Below, piece after piece: positions 18,569 to 27,587 of a stretch of 64,000 nt of DNA. This DNA comes from JAVBPE01 sp031549865 (GTDB taxonomy: Bacteria > Bacillota_I > Bacilli_A > Acholeplasmatales > Anaeroplasmataceae). The position numbers were made by a program, and so were the translations under genes. The stretch is taken from contig JAVBPE010000001.1 in NCBI GenBank assembly GCA_031549865.1, positions 1 to 64,000 of the forward strand, in the 5' to 3' direction. Numbering within the stretch: the first letter of the stretch is position 1; the number at the start of each line of letters is the position of its first letter. The notes beneath the pieces were generated by a model. It worked only from the letters and a program-made list of their open reading frames with translations. It was not told the DNA's origin and did no database searches.

Positions 18569-18902
18569 TTATATCCTCCTTAAACGCTGGAACAATGATT
18601 GCCCTGCTATCGGTGTTATTTTCCCGTTTTATTGCTATCCTTTTATATTCCGTTGATTTGAAGCAATTCTCTAAAGATTCTTTTGATGGAAATTTTATTA
18701 TAATGATCCGTTTCGGTTGCCTTTTTTCATTTAAGCAAATGATATTATTTGTGCGAACAAGATATTCTCCACCATAAGATTCAATTATAGGTTTCACTTC
18801 AGTTATATATGTATTATAGTCATCGTTCTCCATCCCCTCCATGTAAGTATCAACAACAAAGAAGTACGGTGTTTCTTGTTTTACTAATAAATTATTGTTC
18901 AT
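18537..18902 (-). CDS. DUF1330-like small protein
   Basis: A 121-residue protein with a DUF1330-like (dimeric alpha-beta barrel) pattern: PYFFVVDTYMEG near residue 12, VKPIIESYGGEYLVRT near 37, and RIIIIKFPSKESLENCF near 62. The fold is related to antibiotic-monooxygenase-like barrels; the function is unknown. Start at 18902 is chosen because GAGGAG lies just upstream; the longer frame to 18968 would begin inside the promoter. First gene of a TetR-controlled two-gene operon with the second MBL protein. Confidence 0.78.
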   Translation of the reverse strand: MNNNLLVKQETPYFFVVDTYMEGMENDDYNTYITEVKPIIESYGGEYLVRTNNIICLNEKRQPKRIIIIKFPSKESLENCFKSTEYKRIAIKRENNTDSRAIIVPAFKEDINENTSNQNKI

Positions 18903-18927
18903 GTTTATCTCCTCAATCAGTCCACTA

Positions 18928-18970
18928 TGCAAGTGGTCACTTGTATAAATGGTAAAAATAAATAGCACAA
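18928..18970 (-). promoter_or_regulatory. DUF1330-MBL promoter with TetR-type operator 2
   Basis: On the minus strand TTGTGC (18970-18965) and TATACA (18947-18942) are 17 bases apart. The 18-base near-palindrome TGCAAGTGGTCACTTGTA (18928-18945, plus strand) overlaps the -10 and start region. It matches operator 1 before the TetR gene in arm sequence and length. Confidence 0.7.
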
Positions 18971-18978
18971 TGTGCCAC

Positions 18979-19554
18979 TTATTTTTTTATCCCATTTATA
19001 AATCCTTTTACATTTGAAATAATAAAATCCTCTGTAGAAAGTGTAGATATTTTATCATCAAATGATGCTTTCATAAAAACAAAACCAAAGTTGCTTGCAA
19101 CAAAAGACATCGCCGTTGCTTCAGTACTATCAACACTTATCAAACCTTTTTCACTCATATCAGTTAGGTATTTTACTAATATGTCTTTGAAAACTTTTGG
19201 AACTTTTAAAATTGTATCTGCCATATATGGATAAAGTTCCGGTGTTCTTAACCCTATAGAAATTTTCACCATTCTTGGAGTAATCTTTTTCATGTATGTT
19301 TTAGAAAAGCTAATTAAATCATTTTCTAAATCATAAATATATTTAAATTCATTTTCAAATAATTTTGGATTCCATTCATCTAAATCCATCGCCGAAATAA
19401 CAACATTTATTTTACCATCAAATTTTCTAAATATAGTACACTCATTAACACCAGCTTTAAGTGCAATATCTTTTGTTGTTGTAGCTGAATAGCCACGTTC
19501 AATAATTAGATTCATTGTTGCATTTATTATTTTCATTTGCGTTTCATCAAACAT
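18979..19554 (-). CDS. TetR family transcriptional regulator
   Basis: A 191-residue repressor. The N-terminal helix-turn-helix (about residues 8-52) shows the TetR pattern IINATMNLIIERGYSATTTK, then IALKAGVNECTIFRKFDGK. The remaining helices form the ligand-binding and dimer domain. Start ATG at 19554 has a CGAGGTG ribosome site; the longer frame to 19611 is rejected because it runs through the promoter. Its promoter is a perfect consensus with an 18-bp palindrome at the start site, indicating autoregulation. The same operator occurs before the DUF1330-MBL operon immediately downstream. Confidence 0.9.
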   Translation of the reverse strand: MFDETQMKIINATMNLIIERGYSATTTKDIALKAGVNECTIFRKFDGKINVVISAMDLDEWNPKLFENEFKYIYDLENDLISFSKTYMKKITPRMVKISIGLRTPELYPYMADTILKVPKVFKDILVKYLTDMSEKGLISVDSTEATAMSFVASNFGFVFMKASFDDKISTLSTEDFIISNVKGFINGIKK

Positions 19555-19565
19555 AATACACCTCG

Positions 19566-19611
19566 TGCAAGTATTTACTTGCATTATAACACAACATAAA
19601 ACCCTTGTCAA
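19566..19611 (-). promoter_or_regulatory. TetR gene promoter with operator 1
   Basis: Minus-strand TTGACA (19611-19606), exactly 17 bases, then TATAAT (19588-19583): a full consensus sigma-A promoter. The palindrome TGCAAGTATTTACTTGCA (19566-19583; arms of 8 with 2 central bases) overlaps the end of the -10 and the start site, typical for autorepression by a TetR protein. Confidence 0.85.
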
Positions 19612-19647
19612 CCTTTGCTTTTAGATTAGAGATTTGACTTAATAAAA

Positions 19648-19749
19648 TTAAAAGAACAGGGCAAAACAGAAGTCATAAAGGCCTCCCCCAGCTATTTCTT
19701 TTATCTCGTTCATGTAAAGTTTTGAATATTCATCACTAAAGATGAGTAT
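19648..19749 (-). pseudogene. Possible C-terminal remnant of an unidentified protein
   Basis: A 33-codon open stretch with protein-like composition (includes SDEYSKLYMNEIKEIAGGG and a hydrophobic end) closes with TAA but has no start site; a stop bounds it upstream. It lies at the edge of the acquired cassette and looks like the tail of a deleted gene. The rest of 19612-19998 holds no gene apart from a terminator. Confidence 0.3.
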
Positions 19750-19930
19750 TCATGCTTGCATTACACTTTTGATTTTAATAGATATTTTCAAAATAATACA
19801 TTGCTTTGCTGACATAGCAATTTTTTTACTCATTAAAGAAATTGGCAAAATGAAGGCTGATTTATTTACTACTACGCTCTTATTGGTGTAAATATTTTGA
19901 TAAAAGATAATCTTTATTCATTACATCAGC

Positions 19931-19964
19931 AAAAGGCGGCATAGCATATGCTATACCGCCTTTA
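19931..19964 (-). terminator. Terminator of the first feo operon
   Basis: On the minus strand AAAGGCGG-T-ATAGCAT is followed by ATGCTAT-G-CCGCCTTTT, a long near-perfect hairpin ending in T residues, about 35 bases past the Cys-rich gene stop at 19999. Confidence 0.75.
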
Positions 19965-19998
19965 CCTACAAAACCTTACCAAAGCATAATTTTTTAAT

Positions 19999-20142
19999 TT
20001 ATTTACATCCTTTACATCCGTTGCAATTTCCATTACAACAAGAAGATACTTTACCTTTTTTCTTTTTTAAAATATTATAAATGATACTTCCAACTACTAA
20101 AAGAATTGCACCTATAATAACTACTATTTCAATTGGTTGCAT
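19999..20142 (-). CDS. FeoB-associated Cys-rich membrane protein
   Basis: A 47-residue protein. An N-terminal membrane helix (about residues 4-24) is followed by a lysine patch (KKKKGK) and a cysteine-rich tail with six Cys (SCCNGNCNGCKGCK). This matches the small FeoB-associated Cys-rich proteins found after feoB in Bacillota; they are thought to help iron transport or act in place of FeoC. AAGGAGG is placed five bases before the ATG. It starts nine bases after the feoB stop. Confidence 0.85.
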   Translation of the reverse strand: MQPIEIVVIIGAILLVVGSIIYNILKKKKGKVSSCCNGNCNGCKGCK

Positions 20143-20151
20143 ATGTCCTCC

Positions 20152-22353
20152 TTATTTTGCTAAATTAAAATTTTTATTTTTTTTGTTTTTTATAACTATA
20201 AAAACTGTTAAAGATATAATCAGTAATACTAACATTGATACTCCAATGTACCAATATGAAAGGCCCCAAAATATTACAAATGCAGTAACATAAGCAGTCA
20301 ACATCCAAAATCCAATTGTTTGCCAGAACTTCTTGCGGCTATTTAGTTCACCTTTTGCCGCTGCAACTGCTGCCATACATGGAACTGAAAGTAAATTAAA
20401 TGCCATGAATGCAAATGCTGCGGGAATTGATATTGTCCCAATTAAAGCAGCAAGTGGTGATAATGCTAAATCTGTTGTTCCACCTAAAACTGCTTCTTCA
20501 CTCATGTTAGCAAATGAACCTAATGTTGCAGGAACCATTTCTTTAGCAATTAAACCTGTAAATGCTGCTACAACAAATAAATAGCCATTTTCTCCCATTC
20601 CAAATCCCAAAGGAATAAATAAGAAAGATAATCCTTTAGAAATAATACCTAAAATACTATCTTCAATTTCAACCATTTGGAATGTGAAACTAAATGATGA
20701 TAAGAACCATATTACTACAATTGCCCCAGCAATTACTGTTGCTGCTTTAAAAATATAGTGTTTAAGCTTTTCCCATAAATGTATACCTACATTTTTCCAT
20801 CTAGGTAAATGATACATTGGAAGTTCCATAATAAATGGAGCGGCCTCACCTTTTAATGCTGTATGTTTTAAAATTATTGCACAAATAATTGAAATAACAA
20901 TTCCTAATAGATACATACTAAATACTATTAGATCACCATAAGCACCTAAAAATAATATAGCTGCAAATACACCCCAAATAGGCAATTTTGCTCCACATGA
21001 GAAGAAAGGTGTAAGCATAATAGTTAATCTTCTTTCTTTCTCATTTTCTAATGTTCTAGTTGCCATAATACCAGGTACTGCGCATCCAAAACACATTAGA
21101 AGGGGCATAAAAGCTTTTCCTGATAAACCAAATTTTCTAAATGCTCTATCCATTATAAATGCTACACGAGACATATAACCAGAATCTTCTAATATTGATA
21201 AGAAAAAGAATAAGCATAATATTTGAGGAATAAATGATAATACTGCGCCTATTCCACCCCATAATGCATCAACAACTAATCCATTAACCCATTGCGGAGC
21301 ATTTTGTAATAAAGTACTCAATCCCTCACCAACATGACCAACAAACATATCCATTATATTAAATAATATAACACCCAAAGAATTAAGTGCACCACTCCCA
21401 AAAATTGCATTATCAAATGATTCTGGAATTAACCAACCACCTAAGAAGAATAAATTTTCGCTAAAAGTTAGGTGAAACACTAAAAACATAATAAATAAGA
21501 ATATTGGTATCCCCCAAAATTTATGAGTTAAAACTTTATCAATTTTATCACTTTTTGTGAGATTAGAAATACTTTCTTTTTTATTAACAATTATTTTGCA
21601 TTTCGAAGATATATATGTATATCTCGCATCTGCAACTTTAGCACTATAATCGCCTTCAAATTCATCTTTTTCACATTTTTCTTTTAATGCTTCTACTTCA
21701 TTTGCTAAAATTTGATGATTTCTTGTCTCTATTTCATCGCCTTCAATTAATTTAACTGAATGAAAAATACTACTACTTACTTTATTTAAATTAAAATACT
21801 CTAACACTTTATGATATAAATCTTTCATACTCGTATTCTCAATTATTGTTGATCCTACTCGAGCTTCTTTAGATGCTTGGTATGAAATCTTCATCAACTC
21901 GTCAATACCTTCATTTCGTAATGCACTTATTTCAATAACTGGTACATTAAGCATTTTTTCTAATTCTTTAATATTTAATACATCTTCACTTTTTCTTACT
22001 ATATCCATCATATTTAATGCAACTACTACTGGGACATCTATTTCTAATATTTGAGTTGTTAAATATAAATTTCTTTCTAAATTTGTCGCATCAATAACAT
22101 TTATTACAAGTGAAGGGTTCTCATCAATTAAGAAATTTCTACTTACTATTTCCTCTGGTGTATAAGGTGATAAAGAGTAAATCCCTGGTAAGTCAATAAT
22201 TTCCATTTTTACTTCTAACTTTTTATAATATCCACTTTTTTTATCAACTGTAACCCCTGGCCAATTCCCAACATGAGCTGTTGAACCGGTTAAAGTATTA
22301 AATAAAGTTGTTTTTCCACAATTTGGATTTCCCGCTAAAGCAATTTTAAGCAT
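20152..22353 (-). CDS. feoB: Ferrous iron transport protein B (FeoB, first copy)
   Basis: A 733-residue FeoB. The N-terminal G domain has G1 GNPNCGKTT (residues 8-16), G2 PGVTVDKKSG, G3 DLPGIYSL near 54 and G4 NMMD near 118. The C-terminal ~460 residues form the Fe(II) permease with two Gate regions, including CFGCAVPGIMATRTLENE and FSCGAKLPIWG. Length is normal. It overlaps feoA by 8 bases and is followed by the Cys-rich helper gene. Upstream operators indicate metal-dependent repression. Confidence 0.96.
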   Translation of the reverse strand: MLKIALAGNPNCGKTTLFNTLTGSTAHVGNWPGVTVDKKSGYYKKLEVKMEIIDLPGIYSLSPYTPEEIVSRNFLIDENPSLVINVIDATNLERNLYLTTQILEIDVPVVVALNMMDIVRKSEDVLNIKELEKMLNVPVIEISALRNEGIDELMKISYQASKEARVGSTIIENTSMKDLYHKVLEYFNLNKVSSSIFHSVKLIEGDEIETRNHQILANEVEALKEKCEKDEFEGDYSAKVADARYTYISSKCKIIVNKKESISNLTKSDKIDKVLTHKFWGIPIFLFIMFLVFHLTFSENLFFLGGWLIPESFDNAIFGSGALNSLGVILFNIMDMFVGHVGEGLSTLLQNAPQWVNGLVVDALWGGIGAVLSFIPQILCLFFFLSILEDSGYMSRVAFIMDRAFRKFGLSGKAFMPLLMCFGCAVPGIMATRTLENEKERRLTIMLTPFFSCGAKLPIWGVFAAILFLGAYGDLIVFSMYLLGIVISIICAIILKHTALKGEAAPFIMELPMYHLPRWKNVGIHLWEKLKHYIFKAATVIAGAIVVIWFLSSFSFTFQMVEIEDSILGIISKGLSFLFIPLGFGMGENGYLFVVAAFTGLIAKEMVPATLGSFANMSEEAVLGGTTDLALSPLAALIGTISIPAAFAFMAFNLLSVPCMAAVAAAKGELNSRKKFWQTIGFWMLTAYVTAFVIFWGLSYWYIGVSMLVLLIISLTVFIVIKNKKNKNFNLAK

Positions 22354-22582
22354 TTTTTACCTCCACAATAATACATTTCGCTTCTTCTTTTCTTAATGAT
22401 AGTGCGTATCCTCTAATACTGATTTCTATCGGATCTCCAAGTGGCGATGCTTTTTTATACATTACAGGTGCATTTGGAGTTATTCCCATATCAAATAATC
22501 TTTGCTTAATACGTCCCTGTGCTGTAATTTTTTTTACTATTCCACTTTCATTAATAACTAATTCATCTAATGTTTTTTCCAT
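22346..22582 (-). CDS. feoA: FeoA domain protein (second feoA of operon 1)
   Basis: A 78-residue SH3-like FeoA protein that helps FeoB-dependent Fe(II) uptake. The typical IKQRLFDMGITPNAPV segment followed by SPLGDPIEISIRGYALSLRKEEA is complete. It overlaps feoB by eight bases. A second, more divergent FeoA-like gene lies immediately upstream. Confidence 0.93.
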   Translation of the reverse strand: MEKTLDELVINESGIVKKITAQGRIKQRLFDMGITPNAPVMYKKASPLGDPIEISIRGYALSLRKEEAKCIIVEVKNA

Positions 22583-22591
22583 ATTTTTCTC

Positions 22592-22813
22592 CTAATTATA
22601 AGTAACATAAATTTTATTTGCTAAATCTTTGTTTAAAGCTAATCTGCCCTCTTTAACTTTAACAATAAGATCACCTTTTTTCTCAGAAAATATAGTGATA
22701 TAACTTCCAGCTAAAATCCCCATGTTTTCTAAATGTTTTTTTAATTTATCATCTAAAAATATTTTTAATATTTTTAATTCTTCGTTTGTAGGCGCAATAT
22801 TTAATGGTATCAT
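22592..22813 (-). CDS. FeoA-like small protein (first gene of operon 1)
   Basis: A 73-residue divergent FeoA-fold protein. KKHLENMGILAGSYITIF corresponds to the FeoA LxxMGI motif, and KVKEGRLALNKDLANKIYV to its final strand. AAGGAGG precedes the ATG. Tandem FeoA genes before one feoB are common in Bacillota. It lies directly behind the metal-regulator promoter. Confidence 0.82.
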   Translation of the reverse strand: MIPLNIAPTNEELKILKIFLDDKLKKHLENMGILAGSYITIFSEKKGDLIVKVKEGRLALNKDLANKIYVTYN

Positions 22814-22824
22814 ATTTCCTCCTT

Positions 22825-22923
22825 AGTTAGTCGACGCTAACTAGTTATACAAAATAAAAGGCCGAGAGCCTGTTAGTTATCGCTAACTACAATTAGTTTA
22901 CCACTGCTAACTGAGGTTGTCAA
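22825..22923 (-). promoter_or_regulatory. feo operon 1 promoter with three operator boxes
   Basis: Minus-strand TTGACA (22923-22918), 17 bases, TAAACT (22900-22895). Three inverted repeats with 6-base centres follow: AGTTTACCACTGCTAACT over the -10 (22895-22912), GTTAG-n6-CTAAC (22872-22887), and a perfect AGTTAG-n6-CTAACT (22825-22842) just before the ribosome site. The first box is shared with feo operon 2. The layout fits a DtxR/MntR-type iron repressor (inference). Confidence 0.8.
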
Positions 22924-22932
22924 TAGTAATTT

Positions 22933-22975
22933 CAAAAAAAATAAAATCTAATCCATAAAAGAATTAGACTTTATT
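22933..22975 (-). terminator. Terminator of the rlmD-galE operon
   Basis: Minus-strand 22975-22961 pairs with 22954-22940 over about fifteen bases (two G-U) around TTTTAT, followed by TTTTTTT. It begins two bases past the galE stop. Confidence 0.85.
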
Positions 22976-22976
22976 T

Positions 22977-23966
22977 CTATTGTTTATATCCATTCGGATG
23001 ATATTTATGCCAATTCCATGCATCTGTTATTATCTCTTCTAAGGTATTATGCGTCGGATTCCAACCTAATATTTCTTTAGCTTTAATGCTTGATGCAATT
23101 AATGTTTGAGGATCTCCACTTCTTCTTGGAGCTATTTTTATAGGAATAGGATGCGCTGTAACTTTACGGGCAACATCAATAACCTCTTTTACACTAAAGC
23201 CAATACCATTTCCTAAATTAAATATATTGCTCTTATTTCCCCTTAATAAGTATTCTAATGCTAAGATGTGTGCTTTAGCTAAATCTAAAACGTGAATATA
23301 ATCACGAATACAAGTTCCATCTTTCGTATCATAATCATCACCATATATCGAAATGAAGTCACGCTTATTATTTGGCACTTGCAAAATTAAAGGAATTAAA
23401 TGTGATTCAGGGTTATGAGCCTCCCCAATATGTCCTGATTTATGTGCTCCACAAGCATTAAAATATCTTAAACTTACAAAATTCAAATCAAAGGCGGTAC
23501 CTACCCATTTAAACAATTTTTCCATACTCAATTTTGTTTCACCATATGTATTTGTAGGACAGGTGTTATCATCTTCCATTATTGGAACATTCTTGGGTTC
23601 TCCATATGTTGCAGCTGTAGACGAAAATACCACTTTGTTTATGTTATATTCAACTAATTTTTCAAGCAATTCTTTTGTTGCACATAAATTATTTTCATAA
23701 TATTTAAAAGGGTCAATCATACTTTCACCAACAAGAGAGAATGCTGCAAAGTGAATAACTGCATCAATTTTTTCATTTTTAAATACAGTATCTAAAAATA
23801 ATTTATCATTAATACTTCCTTCATAAAATTTTGCATTTTTATGAATTGCTTCTTTATAGCCCGTAGATAAATTATCGATGACAACTACATCATATCCACT
23901 ATCAATTAATTCATAAACCGTTGTTGAACCAATATAACCAGCTCCACCTAAAACTAATATGCTCAT
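22977..23966 (-). CDS. galE: UDP-glucose 4-epimerase
   Basis: A 329-residue extended short-chain dehydrogenase. GGAGYIGS (residues 7-14) binds NAD; IDNLSTGY follows; a serine near 124 (SSTAATYG) and YGETK near 146 give the catalytic residues. SLRYFNACGAH, then DYIHVLDLAKAH, are hallmark GalE sequences. It interconverts UDP-glucose and UDP-galactose, feeding galactose use and surface polysaccharide synthesis. Its ATG overlaps the stop of the upstream P-loop kinase gene (ATGA). Confidence 0.95.
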   Translation of the reverse strand: MSILVLGGAGYIGSTTVYELIDSGYDVVVIDNLSTGYKEAIHKNAKFYEGSINDKLFLDTVFKNEKIDAVIHFAAFSLVGESMIDPFKYYENNLCATKELLEKLVEYNINKVVFSSTAATYGEPKNVPIMEDDNTCPTNTYGETKLSMEKLFKWVGTAFDLNFVSLRYFNACGAHKSGHIGEAHNPESHLIPLILQVPNNKRDFISIYGDDYDTKDGTCIRDYIHVLDLAKAHILALEYLLRGNKSNIFNLGNGIGFSVKEVIDVARKVTAHPIPIKIAPRRSGDPQTLIASSIKAKEILGWNPTHNTLEEIITDAWNWHKYHPNGYKQ

Positions 23967-24478
23967 AAGCTACTCTCCTTTAATTTAGATAAATATAACT
24001 CTTTTTGTTTAACATGAGTAAAAACTTTTTTGTCACAATTAAGACTATTTAAAAGATTTCTAATTTTCCTTTTCTTCTTTAATGTTCGCCCTTCAAATAA
24101 AATCCATTTTTTAAATTCAAAATCAAATTTTTCTTCGCATGGGCACGACTCTCTAGTTTTACCAAGATTCTTCTTATAGCGTTCTTTAGCTTTTTTATAA
24201 CAATAGAAACGATTATAATTCAAATAAATAATTAAATCACATTCTAAAAATCTTCTAGTTGCTAAAGATAAATAATTTCCATCAATAATATATCCATTAT
24301 TATTGGCATCTATAAATTGATTTATTAACATTTCTTTTTCATCTTTATTTCTAACTAACCAATCACCATAAAATTGGACATTATCAATATGTAATACATT
24401 TAATGAATATATTTTTCCAAGTTCAATAGCTAAAGTTGACTTTCCGCTTCCGCTATGTCCTAATATTAATATTTTCAT
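23963..24478 (-). CDS. Small P-loop kinase, topology modulation (FlaR-like) family
   Basis: A 171-residue adenylate-kinase-like P-loop protein. Walker A GHSGSGKST is at residues 7-15, an IDGNYLS motif near 65 and a basic RRFLECDLIIYLNYNR region follow; the lysine/arginine-rich end is typical of proteins annotated as topology modulation or FlaR. The real substrate is uncertain. It overlaps galE and rlmD at ATGA junctions, so three genes form one tight operon. Confidence 0.75.
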   Translation of the reverse strand: MKILILGHSGSGKSTLAIELGKIYSLNVLHIDNVQFYGDWLVRNKDEKEMLINQFIDANNNGYIIDGNYLSLATRRFLECDLIIYLNYNRFYCYKKAKERYKKNLGKTRESCPCEEKFDFEFKKWILFEGRTLKKKRKIRNLLNSLNCDKKVFTHVKQKELYLSKLKESSL

Positions 24479-25806
24479 TCTTCATTCCTTTTTAAAACAA
24501 CAATACTTTCTATATTCGAAGTACGTGGGAACATATCAAATGTTTCGAAGTTTGTTATTTCATAATCATTTTCAAAGAATGTATATAAATCTCTTTTTAA
24601 AGTAGTCGGTTCACATGAAACATATACTACTGTTTTTGGTTTTAAAATTTTTAAAGTATTTATAAATTGTTCTGTTGATCCTAAACGTGGAGGATCTAAG
24701 ATTAATACATCAATTGTTTGTCTATTTATGGCAAGTTTTTGCATAAATTTAGTTGAATCATCATTTATAAAATTAATATTTTTAATTTGATTTATCTTAC
24801 TATTAATAATAGCATCTTTAATAGCATCTTTATTTAATTCTACTCCAATAACTTCACGCGCATATTTTGAGGCAAATATACTTAATGTACCTACACCACA
24901 ATATGTATCTAAGACTAAATCTGTATTCTTAATATTAGCAAGTTCAATTGCTCGATTATATAGGTGTTTCATTCCAACTGCATTTACTTGATAAAATGAT
25001 TTTGATGATATTTTAAATTTATAATCACCAATAATATCATAAATAAATCCTGGTCCATAAAGAATTCTTTCTTTTTCACCTAATACAATAGATGTTTCAC
25101 GAGGATTATAGTTTTGAACTATTGTTGTAATTCCCAAGTCCAATTTTAATAAATCTTTTAGCACATTATTACGTCCAGGAAACATTTCACCATTTGTTAC
25201 AATTACAAGCATTATTTCTTTTGTTTGAAAACCATATCTAACTAATACATGTTTTATAACCCCAGAATTTGTTCTTTCATCAAATGGTTCAATTTTATGT
25301 TTGGTAAGAACTTCATTGAAACTATTAATTATTTTTGTCGCTGTCTTAGCATGAAGTTTACAATCAGTTACAGATACAATGTTATGAGTATGCTCTTCAT
25401 AAAATCCACAAACAACTTTTCTTGTTTTGGATAATTTATAAACCATTTGACATTTATTACGATAATAATAAGGATCATGCATACCATTTATATCACTTAT
25501 TTTTCCACCATTTATATTTTGAAATAATTCTTTCATATATTCATTTTTGATTCTTAATTCTTCATCATAACTCATATGAAGATATTGACATCCTCCACAT
25601 TCCTTACTTTTAGGACATATTGGAGATATTCTTTTATCCGATGCAGAAATAATTTTTACTAATTGTGCATATTTCTTCCCTTCAGTTATATCGATTGTAG
25701 CTTCTTCATTAAGCAATAATCCTTTAACTAAATAAGATTTATTTTTAAATGTTACAGTTCCAAAACCATTAAAATCTATTTTAGTACATGTTAAGTTTAC
25801 ATTCAT
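24475..25806 (-). CDS. rlmD: 23S rRNA (uracil-C5)-methyltransferase, RlmD/RlmCD type
   Basis: A 443-residue TrmA/RumA-family methyltransferase. Residues 1-55 look like a TRAM domain. An Fe-S cluster motif follows (CPKSKECGGC near 64-73 with a later CKLH cysteine). The SAM domain has LDTYCGVGTLS near 300, ILDPPRLG near 372 and VYVSCEPTTLKRDL near 397, with the nucleophilic cysteine. It methylates uracil in 23S rRNA; RlmD versus the dual RlmCD specificity cannot be decided here. Confidence 0.9.
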   Translation of the reverse strand: MNVNLTCTKIDFNGFGTVTFKNKSYLVKGLLLNEEATIDITEGKKYAQLVKIISASDKRISPICPKSKECGGCQYLHMSYDEELRIKNEYMKELFQNINGGKISDINGMHDPYYYRNKCQMVYKLSKTRKVVCGFYEEHTHNIVSVTDCKLHAKTATKIINSFNEVLTKHKIEPFDERTNSGVIKHVLVRYGFQTKEIMLVIVTNGEMFPGRNNVLKDLLKLDLGITTIVQNYNPRETSIVLGEKERILYGPGFIYDIIGDYKFKISSKSFYQVNAVGMKHLYNRAIELANIKNTDLVLDTYCGVGTLSIFASKYAREVIGVELNKDAIKDAIINSKINQIKNINFINDDSTKFMQKLAINRQTIDVLILDPPRLGSTEQFINTLKILKPKTVVYVSCEPTTLKRDLYTFFENDYEITNFETFDMFPRTSNIESIVVLKRNEE

Positions 25807-25823
25807 TTTATCAACTACTTTCT

Positions 25824-25850
25824 AAGTTATTATATCATGAATAATAACTT
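25824..25850. repeat. 10-bp inverted repeat overlapping the rlmD promoter
   Basis: AAGTTATTAT and ATAATAACTT are perfect arms around ATCATGA. On the minus strand it contains TGATATAAT, an extended -10 for rlmD. It lacks a T-run on the minus strand, so it is a poor terminator for the ABC gene ending at 25857. Confidence 0.4.
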
Positions 25851-25856
25851 TTTCAC

Positions 25857-27587
25857 CTAGTTATTAAGAAATTGTTTATTATATAAATTAGAATAATATC
25901 CACCTTTGTTTAATAATTCACTATGTTTTCCACTTTCGATAATTGATCCATTTTGCATTACAAGTATTACATCAGCATCAATTATAGTTTTTAGTCGATG
26001 TGCAATAATTATTGAAGTTTTATTTTTTATTAAATTATTTATAGACTTACTTACTAATACTTCTGTTCTCGTATCGATTGATGATGTTGCTTCATCTAAA
26101 ACTAAAATATTGGGATTTTTGAGAATTATTTGAGCAATTGATAATAATTGTTTTTCTCCTATAGAGAGGTTAATATCATCATTGATAATAGTGTCATATC
26201 CATTTGGTAATTTCATGATAAAATCGTGTGCATAAGCCATTTTAGAAGCATTTATTATTTCTTCATCTGTTTTATTTAAAACTCCATAACTAATATTTTC
26301 TTTAATACTGCCTTTAAAAATCCATGAATCTTGTAGTACTAAACCAATATTATCTCTTATTACATTAACACCTAAATCAATATCTTTTATATTATCGTAA
26401 TAAATATTTCCACTATTGATTGCATAAAATTTTAAAATCAAATTTATCAATGTCGTTTTACCACTTCCTGTTTCTCCAACAATAGCAACCTTTTCATTTT
26501 TATTAATTTTCAAATTTAAATTTTTAATAAAATCATTATTATCATAAGAAAAACATACATTTTTAAATTCTATATTTCCATCTAAAATTAATGATTTCGA
26601 ATCAACAAACTTTTTTTCTTCCTTTTCGTCTAACAAATCAAAAACTCTTTTTGCACTTGCTAATGAATTTTGTAATTCAGCAAATACATTACTGATTTCA
26701 TTAAATGGTTTTGTATATGAAGTGGAATAAGATAAAAAAACATATAGAGTCCCAACACTTATATATGAAGGATTATTAATAATTAAAATTGCTGCAAATA
26801 TGCCAACCGACGCATATATAAGGGCATTCACAAACCTTGTGATAGGGTTTATTAGTGCACTCATCATTTGGGCTTTAAAACCTATTTTATCAAGTGTATT
26901 ATTTATCACTTGAAAATCATCAATACTTTCATTTTCATAATTGAAATTTTGAATTAATTTATGATTAAGCATCATTTCATTACCGTAACTTAATAGTTTC
27001 GAACGTGTTTGAGCTTGTTCTTTAAATATTTTGTAAGATTTTTTTGCAATTATAGTTGAAGCAATTAATGAAAGGGGTGTTAAAAATAATACTACTAATG
27101 CTATTTCATAGGCTAAGTTAAACATTATTATTAATGTAAATATTATTGTAAATAAGCCAGTAAGTAGTTGCTTTAAACCTTGAATAACACCATTACTTAT
27201 TTGGTCAATATCTATTGATATAGTCGATAAGATTTTACCTTGCGGAACACTATCCAAATACATAATGCTTACATTTTGAAGTTTATTGAATAATTTAATA
27301 CGCAAATTATTAATTACTTGATAACTTATTTCTTGAATTATTATATCAACTATTAACGAAGTTACTATTGATAATAATGAAATAATTATTAATAACTTTA
27401 TAATCATATTTATATTATCAAAATTAACGTTATTAAAATCTACTATATTATCTATTGCATCTCCTACAAGTATTTGTAGATATAATGTTAAAAACACACT
27501 AAAAAGTCCTATTATTAAACCAAAAATTATAATAATAGATTTCTTTTTAAATTCTTTTATAAGTCTAAATAAAACTGAAGATTTCAT
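25857..27587 (-). CDS. Heterodimeric ABC exporter subunit with the catalytic ATPase site
   Basis: A 576-residue half-transporter: six membrane helices (~1-310) then an ATPase. Walker A GETGSGKTT is near residue 375, Walker B ILVLDEATSS has the catalytic glutamate, and the switch histidine is present (IIIAHRLKTI). Its signature LSIGEKQ is degenerate. This complements the partner gene upstream, which has an intact signature but lost catalytic residues, as in asymmetric multidrug exporters of the BmrCD/TM287-288 type. Start codon follows one base-pair overlap with the partner gene. Divergently controlled by a LysR-type gene. Confidence 0.9.
   Translation of the reverse strand: MKSSVLFRLIKEFKKKSIIIIFGLIIGLFSVFLTLYLQILVGDAIDNIVDFNNVNFDNINMIIKLLIIISLLSIVTSLIVDIIIQEISYQVINNLRIKLFNKLQNVSIMYLDSVPQGKILSTISIDIDQISNGVIQGLKQLLTGLFTIIFTLIIMFNLAYEIALVVLFLTPLSLIASTIIAKKSYKIFKEQAQTRSKLLSYGNEMMLNHKLIQNFNYENESIDDFQVINNTLDKIGFKAQMMSALINPITRFVNALIYASVGIFAAILIINNPSYISVGTLYVFLSYSTSYTKPFNEISNVFAELQNSLASAKRVFDLLDEKEEKKFVDSKSLILDGNIEFKNVCFSYDNNDFIKNLNLKINKNEKVAIVGETGSGKTTLINLILKFYAINSGNIYYDNIKDIDLGVNVIRDNIGLVLQDSWIFKGSIKENISYGVLNKTDEEIINASKMAYAHDFIMKLPNGYDTIINDDINLSIGEKQLLSIAQIILKNPNILVLDEATSSIDTRTEVLVSKSINNLIKNKTSIIIAHRLKTIIDADVILVMQNGSIIESGKHSELLNKGGYYSNLYNKQFLNN

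Noticed and set aside
22855..22875. Attenuator hairpin in the feo operon 1 leader
   Set aside because: Only a four-base stem (AGGC/GCCT) before TTTTATTTT; too weak to call.
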